The notes under the pieces are model-generated. The model was not told the origin of the DNA. It did no database searches and saw only the letters and a list, made by a program, of their open reading frames with translations. DNA of 64,000 bases. It comes from Trichomonas vaginalis G3 (taxonomy: Eukaryota; Parabasalia; Trichomonadida; Trichomonadidae). The stretch covers positions 33,138,082-33,202,081 of the forward strand of contig NC_067207.1 in assembly GCF_026262505.1 (NCBI RefSeq), in the 5' to 3' direction. The position numbers and the translations under genes were made by a program. Below, in pieces: positions 1 through 12,289 of this stretch (its first letter is position 1; each line of letters starts with the position of its first letter).

Positions 1-33
1 AATGTAGGAACATTATTTTTTGTGCCATTAGAA

Positions 34-395
34 TTAATATGCTAAATGATGAAGAGTGGTCTGCCTATAGTTATCTTTTTTATTGATATTTGCACCATGC
101 TGAAGAAGAAGTTCTGCTATTTCTTTTCCATCATATTTTGCTGCAGTATGAAGAGCTGTTTTTCCATTTTCATCATTTTCATTGATTTTTAGACCAAGAT
201 ATATAAGAACTTCAGCTGTTTCTTTACTATTAAAATAGCTGTAATATGAAGAGTTATTATTCTACTATCATCTTTTTCATTGAAATTTGTACCATGTGAA
301 AAAAGAAGCTACGCTATGTCTTTTTTATTATGTTTTGCTGTAAAATTTCATTATACATCTATTTCATTGATATTTGCAAAATGTGGAGGCAACTC
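34..395 (-). pseudogene. Ankyrin-repeat protein, fragment
   Basis: On the minus strand this reads as ankyrin repeats. One clear repeat has the hallmarks GKTALHTAA, then EIAELLLQHGANIN, and is followed by the start of another (TTLHHLA). A stop at 34-36 ends the frame. The upstream part, to about 395, keeps repeat-like strings (AEVLIYLG) but is not open in one frame, so this is a relic or an error-laden end of a larger gene. Ankyrin repeats are protein-protein interaction modules and form a very large family in Trichomonas. Any specific partner is unknown. It is a host gene, not part of the neighbouring mobile element. Confidence 0.75.
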
Positions 396-1040
396 CAATC
401 AGAGAGAATTTTAATTTTGGTTTTTGATGTTTCAAACATTCACCAATGATTTCTTCCTAAAAATGATAATTGTAAGAATGTTTCAGTTCTCATGAATTTG
501 AAACAATCAACCAATTTTTTTTATTTTTATTTTTTTTTAAATTCGATTATATTTTGGGAAGATATTTCGGGTATACATGCATCAATCAAATTGTTAATTT
601 TAAATAAATGAAAAAAAAAGTATTTCAATACAAAAACATAATTTTGGACATGTATTGCGAGATTAATCAAAATATCAACAACTCGCAATATTGTAAACAA
701 ACGATATAATCTTATCACCCAAAGCCAAGATTGAAAATATCTTCGAATTATAGGGAGGCAAATTTGGATGATTATATGGAGGTTTCCCAAAACTCTTAAA
801 ATTCCAAATTTCCAAAATTTTCCAAAATCATTAACTATGAAAATAGTTTTTGTTATAACTTTCAAAGTGTTGGACTGCTTGGAATTCTATATTATAGATC
901 AATGTTTGACTGCTATTTCAATATTTTAAACATATTATGTCTCACAGATTGCACTTATTAGGGAAATTTATAAATCTTAGAAAGCTATTGTTCAAAATAA
1001 GGCTAAATAATTTGGCAAAATATCTGATTCAATAATGGAC
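396..1040. other. AT-rich stretch with no gene seen
   Basis: This is very AT-rich sequence with long T and A runs near 517-540 and 608-620. The only open frames are short and of biased hydrophobic composition. No repeat family, RNA gene or promoter could be supported. Confidence 0.5.
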
Positions 1041-1044
1041 AATA

Positions 1045-1827
1045 TCGCTTTTTCATCAAGATTTTAATCAATTCTTTAATGGAAACTGTGAACGTGTAAG
1101 TAATGGTACTTTTAAAGAAAGTAGAAAAAACTACTTTGTCGAAGATTGTTTATTTGAAGGTTTCAAAAATCGCGATTTATCTTCTACAGGAGATTCAAAA
1201 TTTGTTTTGGAAGATAATACTTTTGTTAATATATATTCAAACGTCCAATTTGGTGGCGCAGTTTGTACTGAAGGCGAGGAAATTGTGCATTACAGAATTT
1301 GCGCTTTCAATTGTTCTGGTGGCGAAGGACAGTATTGTTCTTGTTGGACAAACTATGGCCAGTATAAAAATTATGTTATTGAAAGCACTTTATTAGCATC
1401 TCAAAATATATTTGGTACAGCTCCAATCTTCTTTTTATATGGGAAACAGAATTTAACAAATACTAATATTTCTAATTCTCGTACATTTTCAGTCTGCGGA
1501 TTTATTTTTCAAAGAGGTGATTATAATTCCCTTGCATCATTTAATTCAATTGTAAATAATTCAGCAAAGCAAACTCGATGTATAAAGGTTTATCATTTTG
1601 AGAATAGGAAAGTTGGAATAAGTAATTGCAATATAATTAGAAATTCAGTAACAGAATTCATCATCTATAATGGTGCTGAAACCACATTACCGATTGAAGA
1701 ATGCAATATCATTGATAATTTGGGAAATAACACAATTTATGGAGAAAACAATTGTAACACATATATTAATAATTGCTTCCTTTTAAATGTATCAACATCA
1801 GGGAAGAGTAGGGGTAATTTTAGCTAA
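1045..1827 (+). pseudogene. Asn/Cys-rich surface-type repeat protein, C-terminal fragment
   Basis: An open frame runs from about 1045 to a stop at 1825-1827. An ATG-free upstream part is in the same frame as the 206 residues from 1207. The protein is rich in Asn, Cys, Ser and Thr, with recurring short strings such as NIIDN, NCNI, SIVNNS and NNCF. That spacing is typical of right-handed beta-helix repeats in large secreted or surface proteins of Trichomonas (Pmp-like family). No signal peptide or membrane anchor is visible, so both ends appear to lie outside the fragment. It ends right where the first Maverick begins, which suggests that insertion cut a host gene. The family call is by composition and repeat style only. 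Confidence 0.5.
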
Positions 1828-1851
1828 AAGTGACATACCTGTAAAAAGTGA

Positions 1852-1886
1852 CACACCCGTGAAGGGTGTGATTACCGATCGGTAAT
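1852..1886. repeat. Two adjacent inverted repeats at the host/element boundary
   Basis: A hairpin CACACCC-GTGAA-GGGTGTG (1852-1870) is followed directly by the perfect 16-base palindrome ATTACCGATCGGTAAT (1871-1886). They lie between the host gene relic and the first recognisable element gene, so they may mark the left terminal region of the Maverick. No matching inverted copy was found at the far end of copy A, so this is only a candidate terminus. Confidence 0.5.
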
Positions 1887-1939
1887 TTCGACAGTTTAGA
1901 ATTTAAAATTTTTTATGGAACTGTTGCGAGTTTCATAAA

Positions 1940-2900
1940 GAATTTAAGGAATATAAGCAAAAGATTATTGAATTTGACATTAGCGTTCAAGGCACATTAA
2001 GGAAAAAATTTCCCCCAAAAAAGTACAAGCGATAAAAGATACTCTTAACAGTTTAGATAAGAGTTGCAGGAACATGAAAGTCATGCCAGAAACTTTGAAA
2101 GCACATGAACTACCAACAATGTAGACGCTAAATGCCGACAAAACTTATGTGGATGCCAGAACTAAAACAAAGAAATTTTTCGAAACCAATACAATACATT
2201 TACAACAGAAATGCTATAAATGGTGAACAGCACTCCATTTGAATTTGTTAGAGCGTCTTCAACCGGGAGACATTTTAAATTTCTTGGATAATTCTATTGA
2301 CTAACATTACATTATATTAAAAGTGGAACAAATGCAACTTTCATCGGGAGAGATACATTTCCAATGGTATTAATGACATAAGTTCTTTAGATAGAATATT
2401 GTTTATAAGAGTTGATGAGCATATATGATTTAATATATCCTATAGGAGCATGTTGATACCGTCTAGGAATCCAATAAATCAAACACTTCTTTATTTGGGT
2501 GGTAGATGGTATGAAATAGTTGACAGTTTGCCATTCTACACTAATAACTCAGTCAATGAAGCATGTGAGGTTTCAAAGAAAATAGGTATTGAACCTTCCT
2601 TCACATATGCATAGGAATTCAGTGGAGAAGAAATCTGTGGAAGGAAACCATTTCACATTCAATTTAACAAAAGAGGTTATACATAATCTTGCAAGCGGCG
2701 TTCGGATATACAGGGAATGCATAGATATGATATCAACAACTGACCCCAAAGAGTTAGCACAGGTATTTTCTGTGGAACTGCAGGGAAATCATACACATGT
2801 TGTAGCCTGGTATTACAACCCAGCAAACACGGTAATGGAAAAAGATTATTATGGCCTCCTTATATAACATGCACGCTTGGATACGAGTGGGTCTAAATCA
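1940..2900 (+). pseudogene. Tail-collar/fibre-like virion protein (copy A)
   Basis: Homologous over its length to the better kept gene at 63363-64000. Shared features are a coiled N-terminal part with a DTLNSLD-type string near 2038, and a His/Gly-rich C-terminal part with a GNHTH motif near 2787. The fold matches the collar/fibre tip domain found in tailed-phage fibres and some virus-like elements. It would sit on the particle surface. It lies directly upstream of the integrase gene, as in copy C. This copy is broken. Confidence 0.6.
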
Positions 2901-2917
2901 TTTAAACTTTACATAAC

Positions 2918-4040
2918 ATGAGCTTGAAAGAAGTATTCGAAACAACATCCATGGGAGGTCTTTAAAGAAATCAATGATAGCTGAAAGAGTGTGGGGATTT
3001 CACTAAACAGAGCTGTAAGCGGAAAAGCGTTTCTTTTGACAAAAATGTTGTACATCAAACAAAATAACCCCTTACGACTACTTTTTACCATCTTACTCCA
3101 ACACTCCTGACGCATACAATTTGACACTCTCATTCAAAGCAGAAAAGGAGGACATAAACCATTCTCATCTTCATAAATGTTAACACTCGTAAAGATATGC
3201 ATATCCAATGAAAAATAAAGGAACTCTGAAGGTTAAGAGTTTTACAAAAGTTTGTAGCAGAACAAACCCAAGTACTTTAACATCAGACCAAGACAGTGCA
3301 TAACCTCAGCAATAAATGCACAGAATTTCACTCATTAAGCATCATACATAACTCACTACACTACTGAAGACCATAACCATAACATACTCGGCATCATAAA
3401 CCGCTTCATAAGGAACGCTCAGAGATTTTAATATCAAGAGCGAGACTTTACCGAAGAAACAATTGAAACATTTTTCTCGAAGTATATAATTCCCTCAACA
3501 CATTGCTACAACAGGAACATACACCAAATTCAATGACCACAACAAGAGAAAGTATATACAAAAGAAACGAAGCCAACACAACAGTATCAGAAATTTCAAC
3601 ACAATTACCAATCATCCTGGTACAAAAGTTCGTGTAACAAGAACACATCTATGACGACAAACCGTTGACAAAGAAACGCTTTTAAGGTTAAGTTAGAAAC
3701 TATAATATATCGTAGACTCTACACAAGGTAATGGATTCTTATAAAAGCTGCTGACGACTCCATAGCATTTACCCTCGAATAAGTTAGTTGAAAGTAGTAA
3801 TGGCAAACTTGCTGAAAACCATTGACGAAGCAAAGCGAGAAGGAGTGGTATTGAAATACTTGGCTACAAACAAAACCGATGACCATTATAATAGTAGATA
3901 TGAAGGAGGTGTTGAAGATTGTTATTTACCATCTTGAGAAACTTGAGAGAAGTCAAAGACAACACATCTGGAGACCTAAGAGCGAGAAACAAGCACTTGA
4001 AAGAGAAAACAAAAATATTGCCAAGAAAGAATAAGAAAAT
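2918..4040 (+). pseudogene. Maverick integrase (rve family) with chromodomain-like end (copy A)
   Basis: Begins ATGAGCTTGAAAGAAG, the same start as the integrase of copy C at 63319. An N-terminal helical part is followed by the DDE/rve catalytic region and, near 3850-4040, by a chromodomain-like C-terminal tail. That tail is related to the segment at 62233-62418. Such integrases join the element ends to host DNA. The start lies a few bases after the collar gene, so the two are tightly arranged. This copy is broken. Confidence 0.7.
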
Positions 4041-4295
4041 TCTTCTAAACTTTTCATTAGATGTAAAATCAGACATAGAATGTAGAACAGTCATGATATC
4101 ATTAATGGTACCATTTATTTACACCAAACAAATAATGTTTATTGTTAGAATGTTTAATCTAACCACGTTTTTCTAACCACTTTTCTAAACATGGTCTAAA
4201 ACTCTCGAAATATCATGAATTTTTGACATTTTCCTTAAATGAAAGAAAATAACGCTAATTTTTTTCTAGAAAAATTTTATCTTGTATGTAAAGAT

Positions 4296-5240
4296 ATGAT
4301 TTCAACAATCGCGCACCAACAAACAATTCAAAACTACAAGCACCAAACTCGTTAGTCATGAATCCAACATCTATGTTAGTAGAGATGAAAAGCTTCATTC
4401 TTCTTCATATACTTTCGAAACAGAAATCCAGAAGATAAAGCAGGAACTTTAACCAAGTGAATTTAGACTTGATATGCTGCAAAGATGAAACAAAATGAAA
4501 GTATATCTTTATTGAAATGAGGACATTATGACATTACCCAAATTGCCTTTAAAATCCAAACAACAAAACTAACTATTTCCTGAATTCGACTGAAATTGAG
4601 AAGTCAAAACAACTCGACTCAGGTAGAAATAAAGAAGTTCATATCGTAAAGGTAAATTATGAATTCCTTGGTTTCATTTGCAACCAAAATTATGGACAAA
4701 GATTGCGACATGGTTATAAGAATGTTCTCTGACATATATAAATCTGAAGAATTAAGACCTACGATAACTTTTGTTTTCATTAGTTGCTGAATGTGTTTGG
4801 AGAAATAAGAGATAAAGATAGAAGAGGAAAGTATGGAACGAAAAATAAACCCGCTATGTTTGAGATGAAAGAGCAATTGACGCCTTAGTTGTTTTAGCAG
4901 GTAAATTTCAATGTATAACGCAAAAATGAACCCGCAATGTTCAAAATGTAAGCAGCATGAGGAAATATAACTACTCCGTCAAAGAGATAAAAGAATGGAA
5001 ACGACTATGCAGATTAAAGAAAGAAGTAGAAAAGCCAGCAGAAGTATAAAATGGACATGTTAGCATTTCGAACAAAAATTATTCCAACAGCTGACGATTT
5101 CCTTCTATCTTGACTGTCAAAGAAGAAATATAAAGAAACTTCGGCATTGTTAAAACATATCGATTACTAAAAGAAGAAATAGAAAGCTACAAAACTGTTT
5201 AAAGTCATGAACCATCGCCCACAACATTATACCAGGTAAA
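4296..5240 (+). pseudogene. Maverick unknown, 321-residue type (copy A)
   Basis: Clear nucleotide homologue of the open gene at 61001-61966, including the MISTI start, the PTSMLVEMKS segment and an acidic/lysine-rich middle. The function is unknown. The family is present three times in this window, each time next to the KilA-N gene, which argues for a conserved role in the element. This copy is broken. Confidence 0.65.
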
Positions 5241-5254
5241 ACTTGTACATAGTT

Positions 5255-6190
5255 ATGTTAAAAAAGAGGTTAGAAAACGTGTAGAATCGTAAACATGCTA
5301 ACATAAACATTATTTTGGCTGAATTCAGCACCAATAAATTTCTGAGTAAAATGGGACATATGGCCACGTGTCAAAACCGTTGAGGTTTTCACAATTTTAA
5401 AATTGCTGCGAAAGTTCGTCAAAAATGGAAGGTCCCGACGGTTTACAACGCCCATTACTTTACATGAAGATATTTACCAATGTCAACTAAATATCATGGT
5501 ACGATAGAAAAACGGTATGTAAAGTTTACATTTTGTAAAGTTTTGTCCTGATTCAAGACAAAAGTCTTGTATTTTTCAGAACAAGTCTTGTATTTTTTCA
5601 GAACAAGTCTGTGATTTTTCAAGACAAATCTTGTCCTGATTTCAGAAACAAGTCTTGCACTTTTTAGTCAGTTTTTTGTAAAGTTCTCAAAAATTGAGAA
5701 ACAATTTGTCCTGATTCAAGACAAGTCTTGTATTTTTCAGAAACAAGTCTTGTATTTTTTCAAACAAGTCTTGTATTTTTTCAAGACAAAATCTTGTCCT
5801 GATTCAGAACAAGTCTTGCACTTTTCAGGAAATATCCTATCGTCTAACTTTACAAATGTCACTTTTTCAACATGATTGCATTGGTCGGGAAACAACTTTC
5901 TCTCAATTTTGTCACTTTTTTTCTATTCGTCGTGTTTTGTCACTTTTCCCTCAGGGTGTGTGTCAGAAAATATCCAAAATCTTTATAGCCTCGTATCTCC
6001 TTTCAATTCTTGACGGCTTGACATGTATGACACACCATTCAATTCAGAATTTATTGTGCTGAATCTTTTATGACCTTCAATTTGTTCGTGACTTCTTTTC
6101 ACATATGTAACCCTGAATTTTTAACATTTCTTTAACACAGAAAAATAAAGTTAGTTTTATTTTATTTATTTTTTTATTTTGTATGTAAGG
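5255..6190. other. Spacer inserted between the 321-type and KilA-N genes
   Basis: About 0.9 kb of non-coding sequence that is also found at 16930-17830 but not at the same place in copy C, where the two genes are only about 145 bases apart. It holds a minisatellite at 5540-5830. Its left part contains a string (TGTCAAAACCGTTGAG near 5370) whose words also occur, in part, in the terminal regions near 16850 and 58440. No open gene was seen. Confidence 0.6.
5540..5830. repeat. CAAGACAAGTCTTG minisatellite
   Basis: Imperfect tandem units of roughly 22-28 bases built on CAGAACAAGTCTTGTATTTT, grouped in two blocks separated by a short AAATTGAGAAAC string. Many units contain the near-perfect palindrome CAAGACAAGTCTTG, so a single strand could form a chain of small hairpins. 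The same array lies at 17180-17450 in copy B. Confidence 0.8.
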
Positions 6191-6196
6191 ACAGAT

Positions 6197-7027
6197 ATGT
6201 CAACAACAGAGAACACAACAAATGCTATCGTTCATGAAGCCATAAAATGAAGAATTACGAGTGGGTTCAGTTTAACAAACAACTCCGTCTCATTCGTTCG
6301 GTCAAAGACGATATGTACCAAATGCAAAGTATTTGAATGCTCTTCGTTCTACAAAGCAAGCATATCATTGGTTTGAAAACCAACAGACAAAAGAAACTTT
6401 TAGAAGAATTTCCTCATATGTTGCTTTCCCTCGGAAAACCGAGGGAAGAGATTCCATTCGAAAATCGCAAGAATTTGGCTCCTTGTTTGAAAGGATATTA
6501 TGTTCATAGACTTTTAGGTTAAATGCCGTTAGCAATGTGGGCTTCACCTCGTTATGCTTGTTATATTTTCATGATTGTAGATGAAAATTCATAGACAAGA
6601 ACGTGGAGAGATGGAAAAGAAACTTCAAGCAAAAGATGAAGTCATTGAATCCAAAGACAAAAGCATACAGAAAAGAATACCACGTTCGGTACCAAAAGGA
6701 AAGAAAAGAGTTATAAGTATATGATATATACTGAAGAGTTGGAGAAAGAAGAAGATAGAGATATGGTTATGTTGCATTTAGTCAGAAGAAAACAACAAAA
6801 GCTTTTATGGACCTTGCTAAGATACAAATCTGACAGAAAACTGGTTCTATCGTGAAAAACTTACCGATTTCAATGACACCGAATGAGCAAATAAAGGAAA
6901 TTGTCAAAATACTTTCCTCAAACACACTATGACATCAAAGGTTGCACAATACTTACATTCAAAAGACTTAACATTACTGAAGGAAAAAATAACAGAATAT
7001 TTCGATAACTTCAAAGAGGAAGAATAA
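6197..7027 (+). pseudogene. KilA-N domain protein (copy A)
   Basis: Homologue of the open gene at 60010-60855. It keeps the KilA-N core (string NRKNLAP near 6465 and LGKPREEIP near 6430) and a charged C-terminal part. KilA-N proteins of large DNA viruses and phages bind DNA. Here the role may be regulation of element genes. The stop at 7025-7027 follows EEE as in copy C. This copy is broken. Confidence 0.7.
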
Positions 7028-7083
7028 AAAAAATCTAAGCTAATTTTATTTTTTTATAAAATTTTATCTCATATTGAAAGAAC

Positions 7084-7300
7084 ATGAATTTAGAATATTC
7101 GGAACTCATGACAGAAGAGAAGAACGAACAACATGTAAAAAGATTATGCAAAATTTCTGAAAGACATACAAAGCATTTAAACAATATCTAAATGCTTCTA
7201 AAGATTATGCAAAATTTCTGAAGGTATATAAAGCTTATGAAAAAAGCGGATGAAAAGTTTATACATTGGGGAATTGTTTGAAAATATCGATATGAAGACT
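7084..7300 (+). pseudogene. Small Tyr/Lys-rich repeat protein (copy A)
   Basis: Homologue of the 71-residue open gene at 59739-59954. It starts MNLEYSELMTEE and carries a twice repeated string of the DYAKFLK.YKA type, each unit about 20 residues. The function is unknown. It follows the KilA-N gene by about 55 bases in the same direction, behind a T-rich leader. Confidence 0.55.
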
Positions 7301-7321
7301 AACCAAAAATTATATTTTTGC

Positions 7322-7791
7322 TTAAATGACGTCAGGGTCAATTCTTCAACCATTTCACTTCCTTCGTCAATGTCAATAGAAGCTTCTTCAACCTTTGGTA
7401 AGAAACTTTGTATAACATCTTTGTTCGTTATTGTTTTTCAGAGATGAAGAATAATATTTCACATTGTTTCACCCTTCTTATATTCTTTCTGTTCGGAAAG
7501 ATTCATAGCAATACTGAAGAAGTCAATGTTGATTCTTTATAATAGTATAATGAGTATCCTTTGACATTCACGAAGAAACTCTTTTGTTTCAAAACTACTG
7601 CAACTCTTGTGAAGTTTAAACCGTTTGCGGTCAATGACGATAGCTAATGGTCTGACATACTGACCGAACTTAGATTCTTTCACAAACTTCTGTTAAGATA
7701 ATCATTAACATTTGAAAGCATTATTGAACTCATTCTGATGCAGTAGCGAGAGCATTGTATGAAAAGAACTTGCAAATCTGCATGTGTTTCA
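7322..7791 (-). pseudogene. Maverick unknown, 157-residue type (copy A)
   Basis: Leftward homologue of the fully open gene at 59247-59720. The shared start reads MKHMQ and the shared end is DPDV followed by a stop at 7322-7324. It converges on the preceding small gene and diverges from the next one. The function is unknown. This copy is broken. Confidence 0.6.
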
Positions 7792-7883
7792 TTAAAATAA
7801 AAATATAAATTATTTTGAAAAATAACTTAAAAAAATCTTAATCTTAATTTTTTCAAAAAATATTTTTTATCCGATAGAAAAAG

Positions 7884-8234
7884 ATGACAGAAAAATTAAC
7901 TTTTTACATAGCGCCAGACCCTTCTTGCCCACATCTTTTAAGCCACAATATATAGTCATAGAACTAAATAGAGAAGCGGAAAATTCTACAAATAGAAGAA
8001 AGCGAAATTCTACAAAACAGAAGAAACATATAGAGACCTAGATAACGAAAACTGGATATGCACTATTCTGGTTAGATTGTCCTTAATGAAATGTATGAAA
8101 AAAAGGGCTTTATATGAAGAATATAGAAAATATTGTCATGAAAACAAATATAAGACCAAAGCTCAGAGAAAAAATTCTATGCTGGTATAAAACATCTTTT
8201 CGAAGTTCGGAATGGCAAATATAGAAAGAAATAA
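7884..8234 (+). pseudogene. Maverick unknown starting MTEKLTFYIA (copy A)
   Basis: An ATG at 7884 follows the T-rich leader ending ATTTTTTATCCGATAGAAAA. The conceptual product starts MTEKLTFYIAPDPSCPHL and ends with a basic string RNGKYRKK before the stop at 8232-8234. A homologue lies at 19542-19883 in copy B. I do not see it in the corresponding stretch of copy C, so it is an accessory gene of the family. The function is unknown. Confidence 0.5.
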
Positions 8235-8285
8235 TTTTTCTAAGTTTATTTTTCAAAAAAATATTTTTTTTATTTCCTACTAAAG

Positions 8286-11200
8286 ATGTATCGTAAGTTG
8301 TCTAAGTTAGAACACTCGGAATAAACAACTTCTTACAGAAGCTAATATTAGATGTTGCAAAGCATTACACAACAAACAAAAAGGCACTCGCTGACATCCT
8401 CAATGACTATAATGGTGAAAATAACTTATGATAGAATTCATGAGTTCATAAAGCCGCAACGCGCGAGGACGAAGTCCATGCAAGAGCATTTCCTTTAATA
8501 TGGACGTTGCTATTGACTTATATCATAGACGTTCATACCTCATGAAGTAAGAAGAGAAATGTTTGACATAAACAAATGCAAACGTTGGTCATACTCGTAA
8601 AGCTCTTTCACATGACGTTCGTCAAGAGATGTTGACATAAACAAATGCAAACGTGTGTGGAAAACAAGAAGAAGCTGTACCACATGAAGTAAGAAGAAAT
8701 GATTGTGACATAACAAAATGCAAACGTGGTGAAACACGAAAGAGAAGATGACACACTGATGAACAACAGAGAAGAGAGATGTATTAAAAGTGCTATAGAA
8801 CAAGTCCAAAGCTAATAATGTCATTCGTTCCATTGACGACCAAACCAAAGAAGGAGAGATGGTTAAAGAAAGATGAAGAAAATAGGGAAGGGAATGTGAA
8901 TCAGGCAATAGACTCATTGACTTTAACATCGAAGCTTAGATGAACCAAAACAGAGACTACTTACACAAACATTTCGGTAAGTTTTCATGAGACCTCTTAG
9001 AGAAGATTAAAATAAACTCCAACAAAGATGGATGGTATGTTATAAACTTGGTGGAAAGTATGAATGTTCTACGTTAAACCTCAATTAATATTGGAACATT
9101 ACTACATCAGCTCTTGAAGGAGAACTTTATATCAGAGATAGAAGCAAATGCTGCAGGTATTGTTGAAATGCACTATGACTCTTCTTGACAAACATAAAGA
9201 ATCTTACTGAAATAAAGTGTATGATTTAACAGAATATGAATGGCTTAACGATGTCAGATGTAAAGAAAGGCAAACCAAAAAAGAGACCATATAGAGATGA
9301 AAGCACACTGACAAATGACCAGAAAGCCATTTGGAAGCTCTTAAGCAAAACAGGAAACCCAGCATTATAGAAAGCTTTTGGAAAATAATGGTGAAAGAAG
9401 TTTTATAAGAAGAGAAGCGGGGCAGTGTCTGGAAGTATCTTTGGCAATTACCTATAAATCTTGAACGCTACAAATCTTCAATGAACTGAACAAAAGAACT
9501 GCAACACTTATGACAGAAGGACAAATTGTTCGTTTATGCTTGCATTCAGGCTGGAGTAAATGAAGAAACTATTGACCACATGAGAGAAGTCATTCGGTTA
9601 GAGACTTTCCTCAAAGTAAAGTACAAGAAATTTCTGACGCAACAGGTATATGCATTTAATGTTACCATTGGTTACTTCAATGACTCAAGACATAATGAAA
9701 TAAAGAGATACATACCAAAAGAATTGCGAAACTGTTTAGAACTATTGACTTACTTCTTGTGAAGACACTACATGCTAAATGAAAGACTTCAATGACAACA
9801 TATTTCATTCGAAACTATATAGAAATCTTGAAAAGGGATGTGGGTGGAATGAACATTGAAAAACAGATGAAAAATTATACAAAGAGAGAAGATAAATATG
9901 TAGTTCCTTCATGGATAGAACTTACACCGCTATGGGATGTTATGAAAACATTGTGGAGTGCAAATATTTCGAACCTATTTCTTATGGGAGAACTTTTCAC
10001 ATATACGACTGATCTTATATAAACAGAACCTTGCACCATTTAAAGATTGACATATGCTCCAAATATTGTGTACAACTGAAGAAGAAAGCAGAGTCAAAAG
10101 AAGTAAAAATAAAGCTAAATGTAAGTTCATACCTGAGCACGTTTTCTTTGCTGACTTTGAGTGTAGTTACGGATGGCTTTCATAAAGCTTTAACATCTGT
10201 TATGACAGGAAGATGGTCAGTTAGTGAAAAGTATTGGGTCAAACGTGTGCAACAAGAATTTTTGGAAAGACTTCCTGACAAGAGTTTAATATATTTCCAT
10301 AACCTCAGTTATGACAAAAACTTCATTTAAGACACATGACAGAAGTGAAAGGAACTCCCATCATTAAAGGTTCACGAACAATTGCAAATAACTGGTTTAT
10401 ATAAAGGAAGGCAATATTATAAAAGACTCTTACAGTGTTATAAATAAGAAGCTAAACTATTTTCCTGCTATGTTTAACTTACAAACAGACCGAAAAGAAG
10501 TATTTCCAAATAACTACTACAGCAGTTTTTGTTAGCAAATGACAACAGAAACTGTGTCATTTCTGAAGCATGTAAGTTTATCCATTGATGCAGATACATT
10601 TATGAAGAACATAGATTCCATCAAAGGTTGCAGAATAGATGAAACCACTTCGACTTAGGAAAAATATAGCACGTTTTACTGCAAACAAGATGTAAGAATT
10701 TAAAGAGAAGGTTTTTGTAAAGTTCCGCAATGACTTATTGAAAGAGTTTGATTTAAACGTTTATGACTACGTTATATTGTTCTATTGCTAACAAATTGTT
10801 TGAGAACAGAGTATACTTCCCGAATGGAAATCTTTATGACCTCTACAAATAAACCAAGAGAATTTATTTCGAGATGCATTCAAGGTGGAAGATGTATGTT
10901 GTCAGATAACATGAAACAAAAGACAAAAAGAAAACTCATTGCTGACTTCGACACTGTTTCATTATATCCTTTCAGCTATAGCAAGACTTATATACTTTAG
11001 AAGTATTCCAAAAGTATTGAAAGGAAGAAATGTTAAGCACAGAGTATCTCATTAGACATTTATTTTCGATTGACGACCAAAAGGAACCCATTGGTGAAAA
11101 GTTTATGTCTGCTTCTTTGTTCTCATTAAGATAACAGAAGAATTGGTATACCCAGACACTTTCATTTAATAGTTTGCGACCCTGAACTAAATCCAGAACT

Positions 11201-12218
11201 TAACGTTCCAAGAAGTTCAAACACTTGCTGTCTCATGTATGTTTGACCAGTATAACATTACAAGACCTCATAAAATATCAAGGTGTCAAATGTAATGTTT
11301 GCAAGGATACTATTACATGGAAACAGAGATATGAGAATAAGAGATGAAGTAAAGAAGTTGTTGAGTTAAGGTTTAAAGTATAAGAAAGAAAAAACCCCTT
11401 ACAAGAAATATTAAACTCATTCTGAACAGCATTTATGGCAAAAACTATTCTATCTCCTATTGAGCAAAAAATAACCATAGTTAGATGACAAAGATGCTAT
11501 AAGATATGCTATAAGAAATTACAACCATATATGAAGGTTCGAAGTTTTGGATGGTTCAGATAAAAATATTCAAGCTAACGAAAAGCATTGCAGACACTTT
11601 AACTTCTGTCCACTTGGTGTTTAATATTCTGTCTATGTCAAAACGTATTATGAATGAAGTATTCTACTGCAGAGGACATGGGACTTCAAATCTTTTACCA
11701 GGATACCGACAGTATGCACATTATATAATGAAGACATCCCAAAGCTTGCAGCAGAGTTTAAGAAGAATACGGTAGAGAACTTAATTGGGTAAAACATTAG
11801 TCAGTTCCATTCTGACTTTGCAGAAATAACACCTGGGAAAACAAGTTTAGCATACAAGTCAATTATTTTGTGGAAAGAAGACTACATAGACTTACTCACG
11901 AATGATTTAAATGAAGTTGCATTTCACTGCCAGAATGAAAGCGTGAAGGCAAGATGTTATTGCTTTAACCGCTAATGAAATGTTTCCTGAAGCTATATAA
12001 ATTGCTATACAATGGAAGATAAAGAACATTCACATACCTGTTGGAACATATGACAAAGACTCTGTATTCAGTTTAATGAAACTTTACAAAGCACTTCATG
12101 ACGGTCAGAAGATTTGCCATTCGACTTATGTAAGTCATGTCCAACCTTGCTTTGCTGAAAAGTTTCAACTTTTCAATAACGACTAAAACAAGCTTTATTC
12201 GTAAGTTGAAGTTCTGAG
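8286..12218 (+). pseudogene. Family B DNA polymerase of Maverick type (copy A)
   Basis: A gene of about 3.9 kb, the usual size for a Maverick polymerase B with its N-terminal extension. It starts MYRKLSK at 8286, like copy C at 59158. A charged N-terminal region is followed by the 3'-5' exonuclease region near 10130-10330 (FADFE and FHNLSYDKN strings). Then come the polymerase motifs: A (DFDTVSLYP, near 10945), B (NSIYGK, near 11430) and C (YQDTDS, near 11700). Such enzymes copy the element and are thought to start from a terminal protein. This copy is broken. Confidence 0.85.
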
Positions 12219-12289
12219 GTCATTTATTTTTTGTCAGCAATGAGGTCATTCGTGATAAAAATAAAGCTAGCGTAGATTTTACAATACTG

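Noticed and set aside
527-865. 112-codon minus-strand frame
   Set aside because: Ile/Leu/Phe-rich composition expected from AT-rich non-coding DNA; no homology or motif seen.
5540-5830. Possible CRISPR array
   Set aside because: Units are contiguous, imperfect and without unique spacers; this is a minisatellite in a eukaryotic genome.
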